Source of the DNA: CAYVZU01 sp964455935
GTDB lineage: Bacteria; Fibrobacterota; CAYVZU01
Reading direction: 5' to 3'
Assembly: GCA_964455935.1 (NCBI GenBank)
Contig: CAYVZU010000139.1
Span: forward strand, 1 to 9,951
DNA: 9,951 bases
Position numbers and translations under genes: made by a program. How positions within the stretch are numbered: position 1 is the first letter of the stretch; each line of letters begins with the position of its first letter. Positions 1 to 5,456 of the stretch are shown piece by piece. The notes under the pieces are model-generated. The model did not search any database and was not told where the DNA came from. It worked only from the letters and a program-made list of their open reading frames with translations.

Positions 1-401
1 CGTAAGTGACTGATATAAAAGAAGTTCGGTTTTTAAACTGTAGAAGATGAGCGAGAGTTGCGGGCTACTCACAAGCATGACTATCAGGTGCAGTCGTGGT
101 GCCCTGGGTCTCTCCTTTTCCGCCCAAATTATCGAAAAGTCCATGTGATTCCGCGATTCCCCCAGATTAGGAATATTCTGCTCTTCCCGGCACTCGCCAA
201 AATAGGCAGTTTCCCTTACAATCAAGGGTCATGGCACGCACAACCAGTTCTTCAAGGCGGGCAAGACAACGCCGAAAAGCACCGCACCAAAATCCCGTTG
301 CTCGCTTTGCACTGAGAATTGTACTTTGGAGTTGCCCAAAAGCCGGGCATGATCCTTTTTCCCAGATGAAACAGTACTTCACATACATGAGGAGACCGAC
401 C
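1..401. other. Intergenic/leader region, no supportable gene
   Basis: No reading frame here has a ribosome binding site, recognisable protein pattern or signal peptide. The plus-strand frame that runs into the next gene from base 231 is Arg/Ser-rich and does not resemble the protein it precedes. The only assignable signal is the purine-rich GAGGAG at 389-394, seven bases before the ATG at 402, which acts as the ribosome binding site of the first lipoprotein gene. I see no convincing promoter, tRNA or repeat. Confidence 0.6.
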
Positions 402-1646
402 ATGAAGGATTTTTATCGCTTTCTCTGTATTCTGCCGCTGGTGACCGCTCTCCTGGGCTGTTCTTCAAGTCCCACGTCGTCCGGAAATGGCGAAATCTCC
501 AACGGCGGCAATGCTCGCGGAACGCTTCAGATACGGCTTGGGACTCAGCCCGGCGACACAGTAGAGGGCACGGTTCGCGTAATTCTCGACACGACTTCTC
601 TTTCCGTTCCGGTCAATGGAATTATCAGCAGCGATAGCCTCATACTGGTCGACTATGATTTCACCGGAATGGAGCCCGGGCGCGATGCGCTGATCTACAT
701 CAGCGATGTAAGCGTGAATGGAAATGACACTACCGTGGCCGGCTACGCCGTTGTGGAGATCATCGAGGACTGCACCACAACCGTTGGGGTTACCGAAGTG
801 ACAAGCATTGCCGCAAGTCATACCTTCGCAGCCACGGGCGCGGCACAAATCGACACCTTTTATGCCGCGGATGATACGGTCATGCTGCCGAATGTGGCTT
901 TACATGGAACGGTCTTGAATATGGATTTGGGCCAGGTCTTCGTTTATGTCAACGGGAATGTCTTTCCCATATTGGTCACTCCCTCGGCGGCAGGCTCCTC
1001 GACGTTTTCGAAGGTCGTCACCTTGGATATTGGAGCCAACCAGATCTTCCTAATGGCGGTGAATTCGTCTGGAAGCATCGTCACAAGCCCGATGATTACC
1101 GTTTATTGCAATCTCAGCATCTCCGACAAGGTAATTTTGGGCACGCTGATTTGGGATACACCCACCAGCGATATGGATCTTCATTTGTGGTATTACTCCT
1201 CTTCCGTGCCTGATCTGGGAACAAAGGCCAACGCCCATTGCTACTACGGCTCCAGCCATAAACAAATCCTGTGGGACTCAGCCGCGTCCTCCTATCGCGG
1301 TATTCTGGATGTGGATGATACCCAAGGTGAGGGACCGGAGCATATTACAATCGGCAATTTCCCCGACGGCTATTACATCTTTGCCGTCAACAGCTATGAT
1401 CTTGACTACGACAGCCTTGCGCGATGCGACTTCACATTGAATCTGGGCTCCACGCAGCGCGCCAGGTCTCATACCTTTACGACCGACAACGGCATGTCTT
1501 ACACATCAACAATGACAGCATGGTTCCGGTGCTATGATGTGAAAGTCATGAATGGACACGCCACTGTGCTTGAGCCGGATACCAGTTTTGTCTATGCGTC
1601 CGCTCTGTCCAAGTCATTGGCTTCGGAGCCGGCGAGAAAGAAATAG
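402..1646 (+). CDS. Lipoprotein with Ig-like and DUF2135/YfaP-like domains
   Basis: Predicted 414-residue envelope lipoprotein. Residues 1-20 form a lipoprotein signal peptide with lipobox LLGC (Cys20), followed by a Ser/Gly-rich linker to about residue 40. Residues about 150-236 read as an Ig-like beta-sandwich, with the VYVNG motif near 181 and an alternating DIGANQIFLMAV strand near 209-220. Residues about 245-335 match the DUF2135/YfaP pattern as I know it: a Trp (W251), then SDMDLHLW (256-263), DVDDTQGEGPE (303-313) and GYYIFAVNSYD (323-333). The Asp-rich segments suggest a metal-binding surface, but the family has no established biochemical role. The ATG at 402 is chosen because GAGGAG lies seven bases upstream and the signal peptide starts there. 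Nothing links it functionally to the downstream genes. It is most likely surface- or periplasm-facing, perhaps carbohydrate- or protein-binding (inference). Confidence 0.78.
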   Translation: MKDFYRFLCILPLVTALLGCSSSPTSSGNGEISNGGNARGTLQIRLGTQPGDTVEGTVRVILDTTSLSVPVNGIISSDSLILVDYDFTGMEPGRDALIYISDVSVNGNDTTVAGYAVVEIIEDCTTTVGVTEVTSIAASHTFAATGAAQIDTFYAADDTVMLPNVALHGTVLNMDLGQVFVYVNGNVFPILVTPSAAGSSTFSKVVTLDIGANQIFLMAVNSSGSIVTSPMITVYCNLSISDKVILGTLIWDTPTSDMDLHLWYYSSSVPDLGTKANAHCYYGSSHKQILWDSAASSYRGILDVDDTQGEGPEHITIGNFPDGYYIFAVNSYDLDYDSLARCDFTLNLGSTQRARSHTFTTDNGMSYTSTMTAWFRCYDVKVMNGHATVLEPDTSFVYASALSKSLASEPARKK

Positions 1647-1656
1647 CAGGATTCTA

Positions 1657-1695
1657 GGCCTCCGTGCTTTGTTGTGGTCGATCAGGCCGGAGGCC
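1657..1695 (+). terminator. Possible terminator after the Ig/DUF2135 lipoprotein gene
   Basis: A perfect 8-base inverted repeat, GGCCTCCG (1657-1664) with CGGAGGCC (1688-1695), starts 10 bases after the lipoprotein stop codon. The downstream strand continues with a pyrimidine-rich run, CTTCCCCTTTCCC. The 23-base loop and the lack of a pure T-run make it a weak intrinsic terminator. Confidence 0.35.
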
Positions 1696-1731
1696 CTTCC
1701 CCTTTCCCACCGCATGGCGGATACCGACACC

Positions 1732-2105
1732 TGCGCAACTTCCAAACAGAATACCCGGTTTAAGGATATCCGGCTCGAAGAGCATGTCCTGGAAAAGCAA
1801 TGCGAGTGGCTCGACTTATCACATGGATGGCACCACCTGCTTGTGCCATCTGGATCGGTTGCCGGAGATCGAGGCTTTGGATGCAATTGAATGGACCCGG
1901 AGGCGGGCCTGCCAAACGGCGGCAATCCCGGTGTCACCCTATCGACGAGAGGATTTTAAAGGCGGACAAATCGGTCCAAGCCAATGATGTTCATTCCAAC
2001 GAAGTGATACCGCTTCTGCATGCAGTGGGCGCAAAGGGGATTTATACCAATACAAGTGATAGGACCGTGGATGAAGCGGAAAAGTTGGTGAAGAAGGATG
2101 GATGA
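1732..2105 (+). pseudogene. URO-D-family (HemE/MtaA-like) C-terminal remnant, frameshifted
   Basis: Three consecutive frames together read like the C-terminal part of a uroporphyrinogen-decarboxylase-family protein. The first frame (1732-1815) gives a stretch ending in LEKQCEWLD. The second (from 1817) gives YHMDG, then CHLDRLPEIEALDAIEWT up to 1897. The third (from 1896) gives PGGGPA, then PIDERILKADKSVQ, NEVIPLLHAVGAKGIY and TVDEAEKLVKK before a TGA at 2103-2105. In intact relatives, as I recall them, these pieces are contiguous (CEWLD, YHLDG, HLD-LLEI, LDAIQWTPG, then EVI-LL and GLYI). Two frame changes within about 100 bases and no N-terminal two thirds or start codon mark it as a decayed or truncated copy. 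Relatives include HemE, methylcobalamin methyltransferases and many uncharacterised paralogues, so the original substrate is unknown. Assembly errors could mimic the frameshifts but not the missing N-terminus. Confidence 0.7.
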
Positions 2106-2260
2106 GTACCGGTCATAAATTCTTGCGCGCATGTCCCATAATCCTAAATTCTGCAGTGGCCTGTGGATTCAGAACCGCAAGATCTACTTGCAGCAAGGGT
2201 TGAAGGGTTCGCGGCACATATCAGCAAGGTGATATGAGTAATACGCCTGAAGCCCTTAGA

Positions 2261-2284
2261 TTGCATGCTGTGCGCCGCATGCAA
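2261..2284. repeat. Perfect 8-bp inverted repeat with 8-bp spacer
   Basis: TTGCATGC (2261-2268) and GCATGCAA (2277-2284) are exact reverse complements separated by TGTGCGCC. Each arm also contains the self-complementary hexamer GCATGC. The geometry could suit a dimeric regulator or an RNA hairpin, but the site lies in non-coding DNA about 200 bases from either gene end, so no target is evident. Confidence 0.5.
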
Positions 2285-2413
2285 CTGCTGGTTTTGGGAT
2301 AATGAGAATGGACATTTCTGTTCTTGAATTCCAGCGTCTATTCTGTCTTGGCCTAGCCGGTTTGCGGCCGGGTCGTGCTCATCACTTGAATCCTGGAGGG
2401 TCTGAAATCGAAA

Positions 2414-2446
2414 GGCAACCTGCGGTCTGTGCGACGACAGGTTGCC
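2414..2446 (-). terminator. Probable intrinsic terminator of the SYLF gene
   Basis: A perfect 9-base stem, GGCAACCTG (2414-2422) with CAGGTTGCC (2438-2446), lies 38 bases beyond the stop codon of the minus-strand SYLF gene. Read on the minus strand, the hairpin is followed by TTTCGATTT, a broken U-tract. A short inner pairing (2425-2427 with 2433-2435) could tighten the 15-base loop. Confidence 0.6.
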
Positions 2447-2484
2447 CCGATGGGAACCCATACCATTTCCCCGAGTTGGCGAGA

Positions 2485-3222
2485 TCAGGATTCCGTCTCG
2501 TCCTTGACCGCCGCAACCTGCTCGGTTACATTCTCAAGCGTATTCTTCAACTGTGTCGCGGGCTGCGGAGCATACGGCACATCATCGTCAAAAATCGTCT
2601 GGGGTGCAATGGCGGGCGCATTGTAAAAGGCTGCATTCGAGGCGTTGTCAATACGCAGCGCCGCTCCCTCCACGGATATCCCCGCAAACAAACCGCGGCT
2701 GCGGGAATACGAATAGATCTCCGCATTGAGTTGTGCGTCCGTGTTTGCGCTGGCATTCCGGCCGACCGGGCCTGCCGCGGCGCCGGCTTTCGCCCCAATA
2801 GTATACTTGCCGGTCGTCAACTCTGAAAGGGCCTCGCGGTTCTTGAAAACCAGTACCAGATCGATGGATTGCGCCCCAGCCTGCCATCCAAGACTGCCGC
2901 CTTGGATGGTGACAAAACTTGGATAGCTCCATTCCCCGTCTTCCGTTCTGGCCACGGCCACGCCATTGCCATAGCGACCGCCGACAACAAAGGCCGCATT
3001 CAGGACCGATGGAATAATAACAATGCCTTGGGCGTCTCTCAGCACCGCATCCGGAACGGCCCTCTCCGGAACGGAGGTAAGGGTTCGCACAATATCAACC
3101 GAGGACCTTACGCGTTTATTCAACTCGCTTTCCTCGGTTGTTCCATTGCGAGCCGGGGCAGCACAGGAAATGACCAGTGCAAGTCCCGACAGGACCACAG
3201 ATAAACATAAGAGCCGTTTCAT
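2485..3222 (-). CDS. SYLF (Ysc84-like) domain lipoprotein
   Basis: Predicted 245-residue lipoprotein. Residues 1-20 form a signal peptide with lipobox VISC (Cys20). Residues about 35-200 match the SYLF/Ysc84 lipid-binding domain: an N-terminal helix, then AQGIVIIPSV (64-73), GGRYGNGVAVAR (81-92), WSYPSFVTIQGGSLGWQAGA (98-117), a hydrophobic DLVLVF strand, GAKAGAAAGPVGR (133-145) and IYSYSRSRGLFAGISVEGAAL near the end. This family binds phosphoinositides in eukaryotes; the bacterial members are usually secreted or lipidated and their role is not settled. The start at 3222 is preferred over an in-frame ATG 25 codons upstream, because GGAGGGG (3229-3235) sits six bases before it and the signal peptide begins there. 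The C-terminal 45 residues are a Pro/Gln- and Glu-rich tail. The gene is monocistronic and has a terminator hairpin downstream. Confidence 0.88.
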   Translation of the reverse strand: MKRLLCLSVVLSGLALVISCAAPARNGTTEESELNKRVRSSVDIVRTLTSVPERAVPDAVLRDAQGIVIIPSVLNAAFVVGGRYGNGVAVARTEDGEWSYPSFVTIQGGSLGWQAGAQSIDLVLVFKNREALSELTTGKYTIGAKAGAAAGPVGRNASANTDAQLNAEIYSYSRSRGLFAGISVEGAALRIDNASNAAFYNAPAIAPQTIFDDDVPYAPQPATQLKNTLENVTEQVAAVKDETES

Positions 3223-3233
3223 ACGGATCCCCT

Positions 3234-3245
3234 CCAAAGGTTGGT
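3234..3245. repeat. 12-bp direct repeat, copy 1
   Basis: CCAAAGGTTGGT occurs here and again, exactly, at 3325-3336. The unit is itself a near-palindrome (CCAA, three bases, TTGG). This copy overlaps the first bases of the SYLF ribosome binding site region, so a protein bound here could affect expression of that gene. Confidence 0.5.
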
Positions 3246-3324
3246 TTTCTGTCAGCATGCCCCACCCCCGGCCATATCGACAAGTGTGGCGCAGCATTCG
3301 GATCTACGGACCGCAATCGGCGTG

Positions 3325-3336
3325 CCAAAGGTTGGT
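3325..3336. repeat. 12-bp direct repeat, copy 2
   Basis: This is an exact second copy of CCAAAGGTTGGT, 91 bases from copy 1 (start to start), in the upstream region of the minus-strand SYLF gene. The pair could be two operator sites or the ends of a small inserted segment (3246-3324). Confidence 0.5.
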
Positions 3337-3526
3337 ACAAGGGTGCTGCCAGACCGGCTTTCGGGTCTGCCGCCGGTGAGGATACGGGAAGGAAAGGAGA
3401 AACGAAGTTTGTCGGGCCTACGCGTCAAGCCCTTGCTGTACTACCAAGGTTCAGAATCTTGTTTTCTTGAGAAGAATTATATGACGGGACTATATGCGCA
3501 TCTCAAAAAGGATTGCGCGGGCCGAA

Positions 3527-3626
3527 GCCCGTGCGAAAACGGCGCAGGCAAGGCGCGCGAAGCAGGCGTATCAGAGGGAGATACGCCGATGGAGCGCAAC
3601 GAAGCTTGCGGCGTTTGCAGCCGGGC
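3527..3626. repeat. 100-bp concentric palindrome, REP/MITE-like element
   Basis: Three nested stems share one centre near base 3576. The outer stem is GCCCG (3527-3531) with CGGGC (3622-3626). The middle stem is AAACGGCGCAGGC (3537-3549) with GCTTGCGGCGTTT (3604-3616), 11 of 13 pairs. The inner stem is GGCGTATC (3565-3572) with GATACGCC (3580-3587), perfect, with a 7-base loop. The sequence reminds me of dispersed intergenic palindromes in other environmental Gram-negative genomes, but I cannot confirm family membership. A T-run at 3642-3646 follows on the plus strand. Arg/Ala-rich frames crossing it are by-products of its composition. Confidence 0.6.
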
Positions 3627-3900
3627 GATGCCAGAAAGCCTTTTTGAAATACGCTCTAGTAAATTGCCATTTATCCTTGCGGTAATGGGGTAGGCCCATT
3701 TCTTTGGGCCAACGCGCAAATCAGCCCTATTGCCTTGACCCAACACTGAGATGGCCTGCATATTATGCTAAACGGAAACTGCGCGAATCCCATCGATGAG
3801 GCTGGATGCTAAGCATTGGGAATTCGGAACTTATGCCGTCATTAATCGATTGGCAAAAACCGGTTCGTTGTCCCGGTATCCGCATCGCCGAATCCGGGTA

Positions 3901-3929
3901 TTGCCCTTCTTTATCCCGTGACATAGATT
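3901..3929 (+). promoter_or_regulatory. Candidate sigma-70 promoter, possibly leaderless
   Basis: TTGCCC (3901-3906) and TAGATT (3924-3929) each match four of six bases of the -35 and -10 consensus and are exactly 17 bases apart. A start seven bases after the -10 box would fall on the ATG at 3936, giving a leaderless mRNA. That agrees with the absence of a ribosome binding site there. Confidence 0.35.
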
Positions 3930-3935
3930 AGTACC

Positions 3936-4127
3936 ATGCCGGAATTATGTGCACGCTGCCAGAAAGGCCTCGAAAAGGGCGACACGACCATCACGGTCGC
4001 CAAGGGTCTGAAAAAGTTTTTCTATCACGCCCGGTGTTTCGGGGCCGGACATATCGAGGAGAAGGTGCAGGGCGATCCACAGCAAAACCCGGACAGCCGA
4101 ACCTCAAACGATCTTACCAAAGGATAA
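3936..4127 (+). CDS. Small protein with LIM-like C2HC zinc motif
   Basis: Predicted 63-residue cytoplasmic protein. It has Cys5-x2-Cys8, a 22-residue spacer, then His31-x2-Cys34, within CARCQKGLEKGDTTIT and FFYHARCF. This spacing fits the first zinc site of a LIM-type finger (C-x2-C-x16-23-H-x2-C), and the YH--CF ending with a preceding Gly-rich turn is also LIM-like. The second LIM zinc site is absent, so this would be a single zinc knuckle. The C-terminal 20 residues are polar and probably disordered. No ribosome binding site precedes the ATG. The stop codon lies two bases before the receiver gene, whose ribosome binding site (AAAGGA, 4119-4124) is inside this reading frame, so the two are very likely co-transcribed and perhaps translationally coupled. 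No function is assigned; protein or nucleic-acid binding is a guess. Confidence 0.65.
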   Translation: MPELCARCQKGLEKGDTTITVAKGLKKFFYHARCFGAGHIEEKVQGDPQQNPDSRTSNDLTKG

Positions 4128-4129
4128 CC

Positions 4130-4504
4130 ATGGTAGCCATCAAGCGCAGAATTCTGGTTGTAGACGACGAGCCCGCGGCGCTTGAAATCCTTAAGGGCAT
4201 GCTGGATGATGAATATGAGGTGGAGGTCGCCGACAACGGCAAGGATGCTCTTATGAAGGTGATCGAATTTCGGCCTGAAGTAGTGCTCCTCGATGCGCGG
4301 ATGTCTGGAGTGGATGGCTGGGAAGTATGCCGGCAGATCAAGAAAAGCCGGTTCACGGATCATGTCAAAATCGTTATGACCTCCGCATACGCGATCAGCG
4401 ACAACGACAAACTATCCGGACTTAAGGCCGGCGCGGATATCTACCTGCCCAAGCAATGCATACAACGTGATCTGCTGAAAAAAGTGATCGAGCAATCCAA
4501 CTGA
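4130..4504 (+). CDS. Stand-alone response-regulator receiver protein
   Basis: Predicted 124-residue single-domain CheY-type receiver. The acidic pair Asp12-Asp13 follows ILVV; the phospho-acceptor is Asp55 in VVLLDARMSGVDGWE; the switch residue is Ser85 in VMTSAYA; Tyr105 and Lys108 occur in ADIYLPK. The usual Lys-Pro pair is Lys-Gln here, a small deviation. There is no output domain, so it probably signals by protein contact or phosphotransfer. No histidine kinase is in the window, so the partner is unknown. The ATG at 4130 is supported by AAAGGA five bases upstream and by the domain starting at once. It follows the zinc-motif gene by two bases, which suggests the two products may work together (inference). 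Confidence 0.93.
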   Translation: MVAIKRRILVVDDEPAALEILKGMLDDEYEVEVADNGKDALMKVIEFRPEVVLLDARMSGVDGWEVCRQIKKSRFTDHVKIVMTSAYAISDNDKLSGLKAGADIYLPKQCIQRDLLKKVIEQSN

Positions 4505-4803
4505 TTTTTCCGTTGCGCTTTCCGCCAGGATTTTGCCGTCCAAGACCCAACATTTCGCATCCTGACGTCAGCCGCATTGTCCCGCCCGGATGTCCTGGTC
4601 AACGCTTGCGCCCCTGTGCCGCGATATCCGCAATCCGAACTCAGGCGCCAATTATTCGGTCCGCTTCGTCCAATGTTCTATAATGCGGAATCGATTCCAG
4701 GACCGTGGTGATGGCCCTCATCCTGAGCCTGTCCCGAGCCAGCCGAAGGGCAAAGTCGAAGCTTATAGCGGAAGTCCACGCGGCCTCAAGAAAACCGTGT
4801 TCT
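4505..4803. other. Non-coding stretch between convergent genes
   Basis: About 300 bases lie between the 3' ends of the receiver gene and the CsgG-like operon. No protein pattern is visible in any frame. The only structured element is the repeat-like segment at 4714-4751. I see no strong intrinsic terminator for either side. Confidence 0.55.
4714..4751. repeat. Variant of a CCTGAGCCTGTCGAAGGG-type intergenic repeat
   Basis: The segment begins GCCCT, contains CATCCTGAGCCTGTC, and ends GAAGGGC. This resembles a short repeat that I know from intergenic DNA of many bacteria (CCTGAGCCTGTCGAAGGG), but with about nine extra bases (CCGAGCCAG) before the GAAGGG end. The outer bases GCCCT (4714-4718) and AGGGC (4747-4751) can pair. 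It lies past the 3' end of the CsgG-like operon and could act as its 3' hairpin. Confidence 0.4.
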
Positions 4804-5445
4804 TCATGGAGCGGGGATTGCCGGTTTGTAGGCTTTCCTGTATTTCTTTGTTATCTCCGCAACCGCCGCATCAATGGCCTTGCGTGTGGCAGTGCCTACC
4901 ATGGATTTGTCCGCATCCAGGTTTTCATCGTGAAAGGTGAACAATCCGGAAAGAGCTGTGGTCTTGGCCTTGCCGGTACCAATGGCGGAAATCCTCTTCC
5001 CATCGCTGATTGACAAAAGCGTCACCTCGATTTTTATCTCCACTTCGTCGCCGCTGAAATGGGCCGGACCAACGGAAGCCCGTGTGCGCGGCTTGCCGAA
5101 ATAATAGACTCTTCCCGAAGCCATGAAACGCGCTCCGGCTTTTTTCATTTCCATTGCCGCGGAATCCAGTGTTGCACCACCTTTGCGGCCAAGCCAGGCA
5201 CTCTTGGCGATTTCCTGAAGCCGGCCTTTTATTTCCGCCTTTTCGTCAAGAAGCGTGAAGCAGCGGGATTCGAACAAAGCCTGCGACAGCATGGCGCAAA
5301 CGCCCAGGCCAACCCGGCCGTCTCTCCAATCCTGGTTTTCGATTTCGTTTAGAAATCCTACGACGGCGCAAGAAGGAGCCTGCGTCCCTTGCGCAACGGC
5401 CAAACCGGCAAAGACGAATAGGACAAGAGCTTTCTTGAAACGCAT
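4804..5445 (-). CDS. CsgG/LpoB-like periplasmic protein, third gene of operon
   Basis: Predicted 213-residue exported protein. Residues 1-18 form a signal peptide ending AVA, with no lipobox at the cleavage site, so it is probably soluble in the periplasm. The remainder follows the CsgG/FlgO/LpoB-type fold: a first strand CAVVGF, a helix with GRVGLGVCAMLSQAL (43-57), FTLLDEKAEI (63-72), then AGARFMASGRVYYFG (103-117), and the paired strands VEIKIEVTLLSISDGK (135-150). The C-terminal segment MVGTATRKAIDAAVAEITK (182-200) closely echoes that of the first gene of the operon. In known relatives such proteins form outer-membrane pores (CsgG) or activate envelope enzymes (LpoB); which applies here is unknown. 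The start at 5445 lies 11 bases after the upstream stop, and the ribosome binding site (AAAGGGA) overlaps that stop region. C-terminal tail KPAIPAP is Pro-rich. Confidence 0.72.
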   Translation of the reverse strand: MRFKKALVLFVFAGLAVAQGTQAPSCAVVGFLNEIENQDWRDGRVGLGVCAMLSQALFESRCFTLLDEKAEIKGRLQEIAKSAWLGRKGGATLDSAAMEMKKAGARFMASGRVYYFGKPRTRASVGPAHFSGDEVEIKIEVTLLSISDGKRISAIGTGKAKTTALSGLFTFHDENLDADKSMVGTATRKAIDAAVAEITKKYRKAYKPAIPAP

Positions 5446-5456
5446 GGAATCCCTTT

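Larger units (their letters stand above)
2106..2484. other. Non-coding stretch between pseudogene and SYLF gene
   Basis: I see no supportable gene here; frames on either strand lack family patterns. It contains a perfect dyad at 2261-2284 and, at 2414-2446, a hairpin that probably ends the minus-strand SYLF gene. The 5' part may be further decayed flank of the URO-D-like remnant. Confidence 0.5.
3223..3935. other. Long divergent intergenic region rich in repeats
   Basis: About 700 bases separate the SYLF gene from the zinc-motif gene. I find no convincing protein gene. The region holds two 12-base direct repeats (3234-3245, 3325-3336), a pair of mutually exclusive small hairpins (CAGACC/GGTCTG at 3350-3369 and CCGGC/GCCGG at 3354-3376), the 100-bp palindrome at 3527-3626, and a short GGCCCA/TGGGCC hairpin at 3694-3711. 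The last 35 bases contain a candidate promoter for the downstream pair. Confidence 0.55.

Noticed and set aside
231..401. N-terminal extension of the first lipoprotein to an ATG at 231
   Set aside because: The extra 57 residues are Arg/Ser-rich, would bury the signal peptide, and have no ribosome binding site; the ATG at 402 has both.
2234..2302. 22-residue frame preceded by AAGG
   Set aside because: It is too short to support, and it runs through the 2261-2284 dyad.
2302..2826. 174-residue plus-strand reading frame
   Set aside because: It is largely antisense to the well-supported SYLF gene, is Arg/Gly-rich, and matches no family.
3494..3685. 63-residue Arg/Ala-rich small protein
   Set aside because: It spans the 100-bp palindrome, whose symmetry explains the composition, and has no ribosome binding site.
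3694..3711. GGCCCA/TGGGCC hairpin as a terminator
   Set aside because: There is no T-run on either side and no gene ends nearby.
3806..3931. Possible 41-residue gene ending four bases before the zinc-motif gene
   Set aside because: The frame has a weak GAGG-like signal upstream, but the product is unrecognised and its length is expected by chance. It deserves a conservation check only.
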